Of a stretch of 64,000 nucleotides of DNA, positions 51,855-61,303 are shown one piece after another. The stretch lies in assembly GCF_003054055.1 (NCBI RefSeq), contig NZ_QBKI01000003.1, positions 372,001-436,000 of the forward strand, read 5' to 3'. The notes below the pieces were generated by a model that was not told the DNA's origin, did not search any database, and worked only from the letters and a program-made list of their open reading frames with translations. This DNA comes from Pontibacter mucosus. GTDB lineage: Bacteria > Bacteroidota > Bacteroidia > Cytophagales > Hymenobacteraceae. Every line of letters starts with the position of its first letter. Positions within the stretch are counted from its first letter, which is position 1. The translations under genes were made by a program, and so were the position numbers.

Positions 51855-54308
51855 TTACAGCCTTCCCTCCTCTTCGCCGGTGCCGGTTCTGCGGTTGCGG
51901 GCGGTTTTTACCTTGTTGCTGCCGAATTTGTAGTTAAACGTCAGGTTCAGGCGGCGGCTCTCCCACTGGTTTTGCCAGTACATGTTCACGTTGCTGTACT
52001 TCAGGATGGCTCTGGATCGGCTGGTGTCAAAAACATCCCGCAGCTTCAGGCCCAGGCTGGCTTTCCCATCCAGAAAACTTTTCTGAACACCCAGGTCTAG
52101 CTGGTAGTTGGCTTTCGCCTGGTACAGGCCCTGCACCGACGGCGACATGTAATAGGCGGATAGCTGCAGTTTATACTCCTTGGGTAGGGTAAAGTTCTCG
52201 TCTGCACTAACCGACCAACTGAAACGGGAGATGTTATAAGCCGAACCCTGCAAAGGCGAGGAAACGGTGTTGTAAGACCCTTGCAGTTGCAGCGTATTTG
52301 TCCACCACGCAGTTACAGGTAGGGTGCCGCCGCTGCTGGCGCTCAGGTACGTCGCTTTGCTCAGGTTTTCAGGCCTGCTGATGCTCACTTTGGTCTCATC
52401 GTTCTGCCGGATTACATCCGTTACAAAGTTATTTGACTCGATATGGCTCAGGCTCAGCAACTGGAAGCTTTTGTAGGTATAGTTAAACTGCAGCGAGTTA
52501 GAGAAAGAAGCCTCCAGAAAGGGGTTGCCCTGCATCGCCGTGTAAGGGTCGGCATAGAAGGTGAACGGGTTCAGGCTGCGGTAAGAAGGGCGGCTGATGC
52601 GGCGGCTGTAGGAAGCTGAAAACTGGTTATGCTCGTTGGCGCTGTAACTCACAAACACGCTCGGGAAGAACTTCAGGTAATCCAGGTCTAAGGGTTCGCC
52701 GGTGGTGGCAGAATAACCCTCTGCCGAGGTTTGCTCAGCCCGCAGCCCGGCTTTCATACTTAGCTTATCACTGAACTTGCGGCTCAGGCTCAGGTAGGCG
52801 GCATGGATGGTTTCGGCGTAGGCAAAGCTGTTGGTGCGGCTGGTGTCGTTCACCCATCCCTGCTCCTGCTGCGCCTCAAACCGGATGTCGCTGTCGTTGC
52901 TGACGCGGCTGGTCTTTAAACCGGCCTCGGCCTTGTAGCCTTTCCCGAACGGATGCACATAATCCACCTTTAGGGCTTTTATACTTGCCGCTGCCTTGCT
53001 ATGGCTGCGCAACTGCAAAGGTGCCTGCGTCGCCTCGCCGGAGGCTGCAAAGAAGTGGTTCGTGAACTGCTCATCAGCATAGCTGCTGTAGTTCACAAAG
53101 TCGGCATCCATGGACAAACTGCGGCCGGTGCTGTCGATGTCAAATTTATAGTTCAGGTTGAGGCTATAGTGGTCGGTGCTCGATTCCTTGGGGTTGTGCA
53201 TGCGCATGCTTCCAAAAGCGCTGCCGGTGGCGTCGTAGTTAGTGGAGTTGCTGGTGGTAAGCGTGTTCTCTGGTGAGGCATACCCCTTTGCCATCACGCC
53301 CACGGTGTGTTTTTTGCTGATGAAGTAATCGGCGCCTGCCGTGAGGTTATAGCTGTTGGTAACCGGGTGCCAGTAGTTTACCTGGTTGTAGAGGCTGTCG
53401 TTGATGTTTCGCTTTAAGGTAAGGCGGTTAAAGGAGTTATAATGACCGGCACTCAAACGGGTATAGAGGCTCACTTTGCCGGTGTTATAGTTCAGGTTCA
53501 GGCCTCCCCATACCTTCTCATACTTGCCATAGCCTACGCCCAGGTTCGCAGATCCTTTCATGCCCAGGGTTTCGTCCCGCTTTAGTTTGATGTTGATAAT
53601 ACCGGCCGTTCCGGCGGCATCGAACGAAGCGGGCGGGTTGGCCATCAGCTCTACTTTGCTAACAGCCGAGGCTGGCAGCGACTTCAGATAGTTCTGCAGC
53701 TCTGTACCTGACATGTAGGTCATCTTGCCGTTAATCATCACCTGCACGCTGCTGCTTCCCCTGTAGATGATGTTGTCGTCTTTGTCCAGCCTCACGCCCG
53801 GCGCATACTTGAGCACCTCCAGTGCGTTGTCACCGGCCGTGTTCAGCTGCTCCACGTTCAGCACCACGCGGTCGGCCTCCTGCTCCAGCAGCGGCTTCTG
53901 GCCTTTCACCACCACCTCCTGCAGCGCATTTGCTTTTTCATGCATGGCTATACTTGGCACCTGCACCGGCTGCTGCCCCACCTCAAAGGCCTTACTGGTG
54001 GCCGGGGCAAAACCCACCAGCAGGGCCTTTATCGTATAGGAGCCCGGCTTTACCTGCGCAAAAGTATAAGCCCCTGCTTCATCCGTCATCTCCGAGGCCA
54101 CAACCGCTGAATCGGGCAGCTGCAGCAATACCACCGACACATAGTCCAGCGGCTTTTGCGTGACAGCATCGGTTACGGCTCCTGTTACGGTTGCGGCAGA
54201 CTGTGCCCAGGCAGATACCACACAAAAGCAAAAAGCTATTGTTAGTACTATACCTCTGAGCGTCTTTTGTCCTTTGTCTTTTGTCGCCGTAGTAGATGTG
54301 TATTTCAT
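51855..54308 (-). CDS. Outer membrane beta-barrel receptor with carboxypeptidase-regulatory domain (TonB-dependent-receptor type)
   Basis: This protein of about 817 residues is counted from the ATG at 54308 (MKYTSTTATKD), which begins a long signal peptide (about 1-35, ending VVSAWAQ). A CarboxypepD_reg domain (about 38-125, TGAVTDAVTQKPLDYVSVVL) and plug segment (ALEVLKYAPGVRLDKDDN) are followed by the barrel. The frame continues 44 codons upstream, but that part has no signal. It is divergent from the LytS/LytTR pair and is followed by the AraC and exporter genes in the same direction. The ligand is unknown. Confidence 0.88.
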   Translation of the reverse strand: MKYTSTTATKDKGQKTLRGIVLTIAFCFCVVSAWAQSAATVTGAVTDAVTQKPLDYVSVVLLQLPDSAVVASEMTDEAGAYTFAQVKPGSYTIKALLVGFAPATSKAFEVGQQPVQVPSIAMHEKANALQEVVVKGQKPLLEQEADRVVLNVEQLNTAGDNALEVLKYAPGVRLDKDDNIIYRGSSSVQVMINGKMTYMSGTELQNYLKSLPASAVSKVELMANPPASFDAAGTAGIINIKLKRDETLGMKGSANLGVGYGKYEKVWGGLNLNYNTGKVSLYTRLSAGHYNSFNRLTLKRNINDSLYNQVNYWHPVTNSYNLTAGADYFISKKHTVGVMAKGYASPENTLTTSNSTNYDATGSAFGSMRMHNPKESSTDHYSLNLNYKFDIDSTGRSLSMDADFVNYSSYADEQFTNHFFAASGEATQAPLQLRSHSKAAASIKALKVDYVHPFGKGYKAEAGLKTSRVSNDSDIRFEAQQEQGWVNDTSRTNSFAYAETIHAAYLSLSRKFSDKLSMKAGLRAEQTSAEGYSATTGEPLDLDYLKFFPSVFVSYSANEHNQFSASYSRRISRPSYRSLNPFTFYADPYTAMQGNPFLEASFSNSLQFNYTYKSFQLLSLSHIESNNFVTDVIRQNDETKVSISRPENLSKATYLSASSGGTLPVTAWWTNTLQLQGSYNTVSSPLQGSAYNISRFSWSVSADENFTLPKEYKLQLSAYYMSPSVQGLYQAKANYQLDLGVQKSFLDGKASLGLKLRDVFDTSRSRAILKYSNVNMYWQNQWESRRLNLTFNYKFGSNKVKTARNRRTGTGEEEGRL

Positions 54309-54521
54309 GGCTCGGATTTTTTGTTTGTAGATGATGAGCCAAAGGTGCAGCACAGCTGTAAGTATATAAATTATACTATCCGAACAGGCTGGAATATTAT
54401 CCGAAGCCTGGGCAACCGCTTTACCCTGGTTAATCCCCACTAGCCGGGGGGTTAGATAATAAAACTCAGGGGTCGGGATAAAAAAAGTGCAGGAGGTTTA
54501 ACTTATTTCTAGCTTTAGAAC

Positions 54522-55538
54522 ATGAATGCACTACAAAAAAAGATAGGGCTGCACCTGCTTGGCTGGACGCTTTACATTGGGTATAGTATCCTGGGCTACT
54601 TTCTCTACACCTGGCGGATTGAAGTACTGCTACTGTCGCTTTCGCAGTGCGTGCTGCACATCGTGCAGGTATATGTCTGCTACCTGCTGGTTTTCCCGCT
54701 TTGGCTGCGGTACCGCCACTGGCTGGTGCTGCTTAGTGGTATACTTGGGACCATGGTGCTCTACATCATACTTCGCTACCTGCTAGAGCAAAAACTTTTC
54801 CTGGCGCTGTTTGGGTTCAGCAACTACTCCGAAGGCACCGCGCTCAGCTACTTCTTCTTCGACAATATTTACTGGGCGCTTCCAGGTATTTTTATTGGTG
54901 CTGTAGTATGGGCATTTGAGGCCACAATACAAAAGGAGCGCGAGAACCGCAGCCTGAAACAGGAAAAAGTACAGGCAGAGCTGGCCTTCCTGAAAACGCA
55001 GATAAACCCGCACTTCCTCTACAACACCTTAAACTATTTATACTCCTTGGCTTATCCTGTTTCCGATAAGCTGGCTGATGCCATTATCAGGCTATCCGAC
55101 CTGATGCGCTACATGCTGCACGAGAGCAAGGACGGCAAGGTAGAGCTACAGAAGGAAGTGGATTACCTGCACAATTACCTCGAGATTTACCGCCTGCGCT
55201 TTGAGGATAATTTCTTTGTGAACTTCAACATCCAGGGCCATGTAAATGGACAGCGGGTACCGTCACTGGTGCTTATACCTTTTGTGGAGAATGCGCTGAA
55301 GCATGGGGTGGTGGATGATGCCTCGGCCCCGGTTACCATAAATTTGCAGCTCGAAAACGACAGTTTATACTTTGACGTGAGCAACCGCATCAACAAAAAC
55401 CAGAAGGACCAAACCACCGGTATTGGCCTGCCCAACATCCGCCGAAGGCTGGAGCTGATTTACCCCGGCAAGTATAACCTGGACGTGCAGGAGGACGGGC
55501 AGCATTTTAAAACTATGCTCAAGCTGCAGGAAATCTGA
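54522..55538 (+). CDS. LytS-type sensor histidine kinase
   Basis: This 338-residue kinase has four transmembrane segments in residues 1-130, a short coiled coil, and a His_kinase domain with the phospho-acceptor His164 in NPHFLYNTLNYLYSL. The N-box LVLIPFVENALKHG (about 246-259) and G-box GIGLPNIRRRLELIY follow. It pairs with the LytTR regulator 146 bp downstream. A TAGCTTTA sequence ends 4 bp before its ATG. The divergent gene is the second outer membrane receptor, a plausible target. Confidence 0.9.
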   Translation: MNALQKKIGLHLLGWTLYIGYSILGYFLYTWRIEVLLLSLSQCVLHIVQVYVCYLLVFPLWLRYRHWLVLLSGILGTMVLYIILRYLLEQKLFLALFGFSNYSEGTALSYFFFDNIYWALPGIFIGAVVWAFEATIQKERENRSLKQEKVQAELAFLKTQINPHFLYNTLNYLYSLAYPVSDKLADAIIRLSDLMRYMLHESKDGKVELQKEVDYLHNYLEIYRLRFEDNFFVNFNIQGHVNGQRVPSLVLIPFVENALKHGVVDDASAPVTINLQLENDSLYFDVSNRINKNQKDQTTGIGLPNIRRRLELIYPGKYNLDVQEDGQHFKTMLKLQEI

Positions 55539-55684
55539 ATCAGGATTTACAGGATTTGAGGATAAACAGGATGCCGCAATATTCTGCCATACATATAGTG
55601 TATGTTAATCTCAACTAAAGTATATTAATCCCTGACTTAGGCAGCACTCCCAAACTCTCTAACTCCAAAACTCTCTAACTTAAC

Positions 55685-56434
55685 ATGATCCGCTGCATTG
55701 CCGTTGACGACGAAGCCTACGCTGCCAATATCATTGCTGATTATATCAGCAAAATCCCTTTTCTGGAGCTGGTGGGCAAAACCACAAGCCCGATAGAGGC
55801 CATCAACTGGGTGCAGGAAGGCAAGGTGGACCTGGTTTTTCTGGATATACAGATGCCGGAGCTGACGGGGATACAGTTTCTGAAAATCTGTGGCAGCAGG
55901 TGCAAAGTCATTCTGACCACCGCCTATCCGGAGTATGCCCTGGAAGGCTATGAGCACGACGTGATCGATTACCTGCTCAAGCCCATCCCCTTCGACCGGT
56001 TTTACAGGGCGGTTACAAAAGCGCAAAATATACTAAAGGCACCCAAGCAGCCTGAGCAAACCGCACTACCACCGCAGGAAAACATACCAGCCGCTACGGC
56101 ACCCACGCCCGATTACATGTTTGTAAAGGGGGAGAGCAAAAACAAGTTCCTAAAGGTTGCCTACAGCGACATCCTGTATGTGGAAGGCCTCAAGAACTAT
56201 GTATCGCTGTACCTGCCGGGGCAGCGGCTGGTAACCTACCAGTCCTTAACCGATTTGGCGGAGCAGCTGCCGCAGCCGCCTTTCTACCGCGTGCACCGCT
56301 CGTACATTATTTCTATTGACAAGGTAAGTATGGTGGATGGCAACACCGTGTACATTGCCGATAAGGAGATCCCGGTTGGGGAAACGTACCGCGACGGCTT
56401 TTTTAGCATGATCCGGGAAAAGAGCAGGCTGTAA
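55685..56434 (+). CDS. LytTR family response regulator
   Basis: This 249-residue regulator has a receiver domain (1-120) with phospho-acceptor Asp54 (LVFLDIQMPEL) and a Lys switch residue in YLLKPIPFDRF. A Pro-rich linker of about 25 residues follows, then a LytTR DNA-binding domain (about 150-249, VEGLKNYVSLYLPG, FYRVHRSYIIS). It forms a two-component system with the histidine kinase upstream. The spacer between them (146 bp) is longer than usual but has no terminator. It may act on the divergent receptor gene. Confidence 0.92.
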   Translation: MIRCIAVDDEAYAANIIADYISKIPFLELVGKTTSPIEAINWVQEGKVDLVFLDIQMPELTGIQFLKICGSRCKVILTTAYPEYALEGYEHDVIDYLLKPIPFDRFYRAVTKAQNILKAPKQPEQTALPPQENIPAATAPTPDYMFVKGESKNKFLKVAYSDILYVEGLKNYVSLYLPGQRLVTYQSLTDLAEQLPQPPFYRVHRSYIISIDKVSMVDGNTVYIADKEIPVGETYRDGFFSMIREKSRL

Positions 56435-56435
56435 C

Positions 56436-57542
56436 TTAACTCCGCATGTTAAACACCCGCTTTATCTTGTCGAAGGTAAGGGCGTGTTCTTCTGTTCCCT
56501 CGGTGCCCAGCATATACGACCAGGCTTCTAACCGGGGCGTATAATCGCAGTATACTTTAAACATGCCCAGGTACGGGACAGCCAGAAACATGCCCGGCAA
56601 ACCCCAGATCATCCCGCCTACAATAATGATGAGAATCGTAAACATCGGGTTGATGTTCACCTTGCTGCCCGTAATATTCGGCGTCAGGATGTTGTTTTCG
56701 GTAAACTGAATCACCAGGAAAAACAGCACTACCATCAGGGCCTTGTTCGGATCTCCCTGTACCAGCAACGTATAAAGCAGTGGCACAGCGCCTCCTATCA
56801 GGGTTCCAAAGTATGGAATGAAGTTGATGAAGGCCGAGATGATGCCCAGCAACAAGGCATACTCCACCCCAATCAGGTATAGCCCGGCTGTGTTGAGCAC
56901 GCAAAGTATAAGTATAACGATGACTACTCCGGCCATGTAATGCTTCGTGACATGGGAGATTTGGTCAATTACTTGCCTGGCCCTGGCATGCTGGACATCC
57001 GGCAGCTGGCGGTACACAAAGCTTTCGAACTTGTTGCGGTAGTACAGCGCCAGGAAGATGTAGACCGGCATCAACCCAAACTTGGCTATCGTGCCCGTGG
57101 TGGCCATCAGGATCTCGCGCAGAAAATTACCGCTGAGCTCCAGGGCGCTGCTCACCTGTGTCTGCAGCCAGTGCTCGTCGTCGGGGTCGCTTTCGCCAAA
57201 ACGCCTGTCTATACTTTGCTGCAGCCTGTCCAGGTTTTTCATCGCCTCCTCCTGCAGACTAGGGAAGTCTCCCAGAAAGCCGATAAGCTGCCGGTACAGC
57301 AGTACCAGGGCCCCGATAAAAATAGCCATCGCTGCGATAACTGTGATAAAGTTGGCCAGAATGCGCGGCAGCCCTCTTTCCTCCAGCCACTTCTCTACCG
57401 GGTATAAGAGGTACGCGAAAAGTATGGCCATGAAAATCGGGTACAGGAACTCCCTGGCTACTATCAGCACGTAGAGGAATAGTATGCCGAAAAGTAGCAC
57501 GAACGTATAGTACCGCAATTTAACACCTGGTTCTCTTGTCAT
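56436..57542 (-). CDS. AI-2E family transporter
   Basis: This 368-residue membrane protein has about eight hydrophobic segments and the family's conserved second half (GIISAFINFIPYFGTLIGG at about 236-254, then the PNITGSKVNINPMFTI region). The family was named for autoinducer-2 export, but members also act in ion homeostasis, so the substrate is open. It is convergent with the LytTR gene (1-2 bp between stops). A tandem pair of AAGTATA units (near 56903) lies in the coding sequence. Confidence 0.88.
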   Translation of the reverse strand: MTREPGVKLRYYTFVLLFGILFLYVLIVAREFLYPIFMAILFAYLLYPVEKWLEERGLPRILANFITVIAAMAIFIGALVLLYRQLIGFLGDFPSLQEEAMKNLDRLQQSIDRRFGESDPDDEHWLQTQVSSALELSGNFLREILMATTGTIAKFGLMPVYIFLALYYRNKFESFVYRQLPDVQHARARQVIDQISHVTKHYMAGVVIVILILCVLNTAGLYLIGVEYALLLGIISAFINFIPYFGTLIGGAVPLLYTLLVQGDPNKALMVVLFFLVIQFTENNILTPNITGSKVNINPMFTILIIIVGGMIWGLPGMFLAVPYLGMFKVYCDYTPRLEAWSYMLGTEGTEEHALTFDKIKRVFNMRS

Positions 57543-57635
57543 ACCCCCTCATACTCTGTTTAGGGTTGTTTTTGTTCTGTTAAGGGAGATTTTAGATGTT
57601 CGAAACATAATAGAGCTGCGTAGCTGTAATTGCCG

Positions 57636-57643
57636 TACCTTTG
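57636..57643 (+). promoter_or_regulatory. Candidate -7 box of dbpA
   Basis: TACCTTTG matches TAnnTTTG and lies 21 bp upstream of the ATG. A -33 element at the usual distance is not clear. Confidence 0.5.
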
Positions 57644-57664
57644 CCCTTCCCGTAAAAAAACACC

Positions 57665-59038
57665 ATGGTGACTTTTGAGCAACTGAAACTGAATGCGGCA
57701 CTCCTGAAGAGCCTGGATGCCCTGAATTATACTTTGCCCACTCCGGTGCAGGCACAAGCCATACCCTTGCTATTACAGGGGCATGATGTGGCCGCGCAGG
57801 CCGAGACGGGCAGCGGAAAAACGGCGGCCTTCGGGTTGCCGCTGCTGCAAAGTATAAACCCCGGGCTACAGCAGGTGCAGGCGTTGGTGGTGGTGCCCAC
57901 CCGCGAGCTGGCCGTGCAGGTACGGCAGGAGCTCAAGCAGTATGCCCGATTTATCCCAAACCTTAAAATCACGGCCTTTTACGGGGGGCACTCTTTCCGT
58001 CTGGAGGAGGATTCGCTGGCGCACCCGCCGCAAGTCTTGGTAGGTACCCCCGGCCGCCTCACCGACCATCTCAGCCGCAGAACCTTAGATTTAACTAACG
58101 TGGCGCAAGTGGTGCTGGATGAGGCGGATAAATTGTTGGAAATGGGGTTTGAGGAGGAGCTGGATGATCTTCTAAGAGCCATTCCACGAAAGCGCCAGAC
58201 GATACTTTTCTCGGCCACTATGGAGGAAGACGTAAAGGAACTCATCGCCAACTCCCTGCAGGACCCCAGATTTGTGCAGGCTTCCGCTACTGCCGTACCA
58301 GACCGCATTGTATACTATGGCCTGAAGGTGCAGGACGAGCAAAAACCACAGGCCCTGGTACGGCTGCTGCAAAGTATAAACCCGGCCGGCACGGTGGTTT
58401 TCGTAAATGCACGCCTTACTACCACGGAGGTGGCGCAGCACCTGCAGGAGCATGGCTTCCAGGCGCGCGCCCTGCACGGCAAGCTGGAGCAAAGCGAGCG
58501 CGATAAAACCATGACGCTGTTCCGCAACGGAACGGCTTCTATACTTGTCGCCACCGATCTGGCCGCGCGAGGCCTGGACATGGACGTGGTGCAGCAGATT
58601 ATCCATTACGAACTGCCCCAACACCAGGACGCCTACCAGCACCGCAGTGGTCGCACGGGCCGGGCCGGTAAGTCGGGCACAGTTTATACATTGCTTAGCT
58701 CCCGCGAAACGCAGAAACTGGAGCAGTGGCCGGACGTGCAGGTAAACGAGTGGCTGGATTTGACAGAGCTTGCCGCCGATACTTCTGTGCCTATGGAGGC
58801 CCCAGCCCTCACGACGCTGCACATCAGCGGCGGCCGCAAAGACAAGCTCAGTCCCCGCGACATTGTGGGTGCTCTGATTGCAGAGGTCGGTTTGAAGGCC
58901 TCTGAGATCGGCAAGATAGAAATTCAGGACCGTCATAGCTTTGTAGCCATTCCCGAAGAGGCTGCCAGTGCTGCCGTGCGTAAACTCAGCGCCGCCAGGA
59001 TTAAGGGCAAACGGTATAAGGTGAGTTTTGTGCGGTAG
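57665..59038 (+). CDS. dbpA: ATP-dependent RNA helicase DbpA (DEAD box)
   Basis: This 457-residue helicase has the Q motif near 17-25, the Walker A AETGSGKT (about 46-53), PTRELA, the DEAD box in VLDEADKLL (about 156-164), SATM and the HRSGRTGRAG motif VI. The C-terminal 75 residues (DKLSPRDIVGALIAEVGLKA onward) form the DbpA RNA-binding domain, which in E. coli and Bacillus recognises hairpin 92 of 23S rRNA. Length fits DbpA. It acts in 50S ribosome assembly. Two AGT-ATA Ser-Ile pairs (57850 and 58372) are examples of the AAGTATA motif in coding sequence. Confidence 0.92.
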   Translation: MVTFEQLKLNAALLKSLDALNYTLPTPVQAQAIPLLLQGHDVAAQAETGSGKTAAFGLPLLQSINPGLQQVQALVVVPTRELAVQVRQELKQYARFIPNLKITAFYGGHSFRLEEDSLAHPPQVLVGTPGRLTDHLSRRTLDLTNVAQVVLDEADKLLEMGFEEELDDLLRAIPRKRQTILFSATMEEDVKELIANSLQDPRFVQASATAVPDRIVYYGLKVQDEQKPQALVRLLQSINPAGTVVFVNARLTTTEVAQHLQEHGFQARALHGKLEQSERDKTMTLFRNGTASILVATDLAARGLDMDVVQQIIHYELPQHQDAYQHRSGRTGRAGKSGTVYTLLSSRETQKLEQWPDVQVNEWLDLTELAADTSVPMEAPALTTLHISGGRKDKLSPRDIVGALIAEVGLKASEIGKIEIQDRHSFVAIPEEAASAAVRKLSAARIKGKRYKVSFVR

Positions 59039-59065
59039 AGGAGTGTTTTATAGGTTGACTTTACT

Positions 59066-59671
59066 GCTTGCTGGCGCGAGTTTGCAACTCGTGCCAACTT
59101 TCCGCTGTTCCGGACATCCTTGTCCGGAACCACTCTGCTGCGGACTTCCAAGTCCGCGTAAATCATACTTTTATACTTGCCCACCGCTGGCGCAAGTCTT
59201 CAGACTTGTGTCCTATTATGGTGTCAAGTTTGTAACTTGACTGGCTTGAAAAGCCATACTTATACTTTGGCTATACTTCATGATTCCTTGGCGCAAGCGT
59301 CCGCTTGTGCTTTTTATACCTCCGTAGCCACTTCTTCCCGTAGTTGGACACAAGCTATCCTTGCTAGCCACAGCTCATCCTCTAGTTCCCACAAACCAAT
59401 CGTTTTATCTCCTGCTTTGGGGCTCTCAAGCCCGAGAGGGCTCGCCTTCGGGCATCGCGCGGTGTACATTTCCTGCCCTCGTGCCTCGGGCTGCCCTTGG
59501 CGGGCACCGGAAATCTACAAGGCGCTCAACCCAAAGGCTGTGAAGCATTCGATAGCATCTGCCTTGGCTATGCAACAGCACTAACTGTCCCCTTGAGGGG
59601 ACCACAGGGGTGTAATCGTTAGTCGAAAAGCTCCCCTCCTTAGACAAGGAGGGGCAGGGGTGGTTGGACCC
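59066..59671 (+). repeat. Composite intergenic repeat, copy B (small hairpins plus conserved blocks)
   Basis: It is collinear with copy A. It has three GGCG...TGYC hairpins with different stems (59073-59095, 59189-59212, 59290-59310), a GTC...GAC hairpin (59223-59241) and two extra palindromes (59107-59130, 59140-59157). Blocks AAGCTATCCTTGCTAGCCAC (from 59352), CTCGCCTTCGGGCATC (from 59440) and CAACCCAAAGGCTG (from 59527) follow. It ends with CCCCTTGAGGGG (from 59589) and CTCCCCTCCTT...GGGGTGGTTGGACC (59631-59670). Blocks agree with copy A at roughly 75-90% by eye, while hairpin stems do not. Confidence 0.85.
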
Positions 59672-59761
59672 GGCGTCATTACCTCCACTCGTCAAATTAA
59701 ACTTATTTGTACTATCACAACCCTCCTCACTTCCTTAAAACTAATTTCATTAGCAAAACCA

Positions 59762-59792
59762 TTGGTAGCGATGCTAAAATACTTTACCTTTA
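59762..59792 (+). promoter_or_regulatory. Promoter of rmuC, nearly leaderless
   Basis: TTG at 59762-59764 and TACCTTTA at 59785-59792 are 20 bp apart, fitting the -33/-7 layout. The box ends 4 bp before the ATG at 59797, so the transcript should begin at or beside the start codon. Confidence 0.55.
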
Positions 59793-59796
59793 CCCC

Positions 59797-61122
59797 ATGG
59801 AGATCTTAATTGGTATAGCGGCATTTCTGGCAGGATTGGTGGTGGCCTTCCTGATGTTGAAGGGGAAGCTGAACGCGTTGCAACAAACAGCTAACCAGGC
59901 GGCTGTGACGCAGGGGGTGCTGGAGGGCCAGGCCAGGGAAAAGGCGCGGGAACTGGAGCAGCTTAAAATGCAGTATCGGGAGGCCCAGACGGAAACCCTT
60001 GACCTGACCAACGCCCTTACGAAGGCAGAGACCGATTACGAGCACCTGAAGTCCCGCTTGCAGGAGCAGGGCCGAGAATTGGAGCAACTCCGGGAGAAGT
60101 TCCTGCAGCAGTTCCAGAGCATCTCCAACCAGGTGCTCATGACTAACGCCGAGCACTTCAACAAAGCCTCTTCCGAGAACCTGGAGCGTGTGCTGGCCCC
60201 TCTGAAGGAGCGCATCAAGGAGTTTGAAGTAAAAGTGGAGCAGACCTACGAGAAAACCTTAAAGGACAGTGTTTCATTAAAAGAGCAAATTACCCAGTTG
60301 GCTGCGCTGAACCAGCAAATGAGCCAGGACGCCATAAACCTGACGAAGGCACTGAAAGGCGAAAGCAAAACGCAGGGTAACTGGGGCGAGTACCTCCTGG
60401 AGAGTTTGCTGGAGAAATCCGGCTTACGAAAAGGGGTGCATTACGAACGCGAGGAAGTACGGCTGAACGACGAGAAGCAAGTATACCGCCCGGATGTGAT
60501 TGTGAGATTGCCTGAGGGCAAACACCTGATTATCGACTCCAAGATGTCGCTGGTGGCGTATGAGGCTTTCTGCAGCTGTGAGGAGGAGCACCAGCAGGAA
60601 GTATACCTGCGCGGCCACATCAACTCGGTCCGCACCCACTTCTCCGATCTGAGCCGCAAGAGCTACCACCGCCTCAACGGCATCAACTCCCCGGATTTTG
60701 TGCTCATGTACATCCCCATCGAGCCGGCCTTTAACCTGGCTGTACAGCACGACCACGACCTGTTTACCGATGCCTTCGATAAGAACATTGTGCTGGTAAC
60801 GACCTCTACCCTACTGGCCACACTCCGCACGGTGGCCGGTGTTTGGCGGCAGGAAGACCAGAAGCGTAACGTGCTGAAGATTGCCGAGGAAAGCGGTAAG
60901 CTTTACGACAAGTTTGTGAACTTTGTGGAAGACCTCAAAACCATTGGCCGGCACCTGGAAAGCAGCCAGACCTCCTACAACGCTGCTATGAACAAGCTCA
61001 CAGAAGGCCGCGGCAATTTGATCCGTAGGGTTGAAATACTGCGCGAACTGGGTGCCAAAACGAGCAAGACGCTTGACGAACACCTTTTGCAGGAGGCACA
61101 GTTACCGGAGGAGGCTGAGTAG
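59797..61122 (+). CDS. rmuC: DNA recombination protein RmuC
   Basis: This 441-residue protein is counted from the ATG at 59797 (MEILIGIAAFLAGLVV), which begins an N-terminal membrane anchor. The frame extends 30 codons upstream without family likeness. A long coiled coil follows (about 25-185), then the RmuC domain with GNWGEYLLESLLEKSGL (about 220-236), RPDVIVRLPEGKHLIIDSKM and the VVTTSTLLATLRTV segment. RmuC proteins carry a nuclease-like fold and limit sequence inversions at short repeats, which is interesting next to this repeat-rich spacer. Its mechanism is not established. Confidence 0.92.
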   Translation: MEILIGIAAFLAGLVVAFLMLKGKLNALQQTANQAAVTQGVLEGQAREKARELEQLKMQYREAQTETLDLTNALTKAETDYEHLKSRLQEQGRELEQLREKFLQQFQSISNQVLMTNAEHFNKASSENLERVLAPLKERIKEFEVKVEQTYEKTLKDSVSLKEQITQLAALNQQMSQDAINLTKALKGESKTQGNWGEYLLESLLEKSGLRKGVHYEREEVRLNDEKQVYRPDVIVRLPEGKHLIIDSKMSLVAYEAFCSCEEEHQQEVYLRGHINSVRTHFSDLSRKSYHRLNGINSPDFVLMYIPIEPAFNLAVQHDHDLFTDAFDKNIVLVTTSTLLATLRTVAGVWRQEDQKRNVLKIAEESGKLYDKFVNFVEDLKTIGRHLESSQTSYNAAMNKLTEGRGNLIRRVEILRELGAKTSKTLDEHLLQEAQLPEEAE

Positions 61123-61303
61123 TAATATATTAGCTGCAGCCTTGTAAGATACCTGCCACATCTACTTTTGTTAGCGAAATATTCTCCCTGCTCTGCAGTA
61201 TAAGCATATTATTTATTATATATTTGGATCTGCAGACCAGCCTTTTGTCTGGATAAATCCATTTGCACTAATTTTCCTACTATAAACAACTTAACCCCCT
61301 TTT

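Larger units (their letters stand above)
59039..59796. other. Intergenic region holding repeat copy B
   Basis: There is no gene. It contains repeat copy B, several AAGTATA-type motifs (59169-59177, 59260-59278), and at its right end the rmuC promoter. Open frames here have the repeat's low-complexity sequence and no family resemblance. Confidence 0.7.

Noticed and set aside
59177..59584. A 135-codon frame inside repeat copy B, and a similar one at 37899-38084 in copy A
   Set aside because: Both run through palindromes and conserved non-coding blocks. The similarity between them is at DNA level with frame-breaking indels, so they are spurious.
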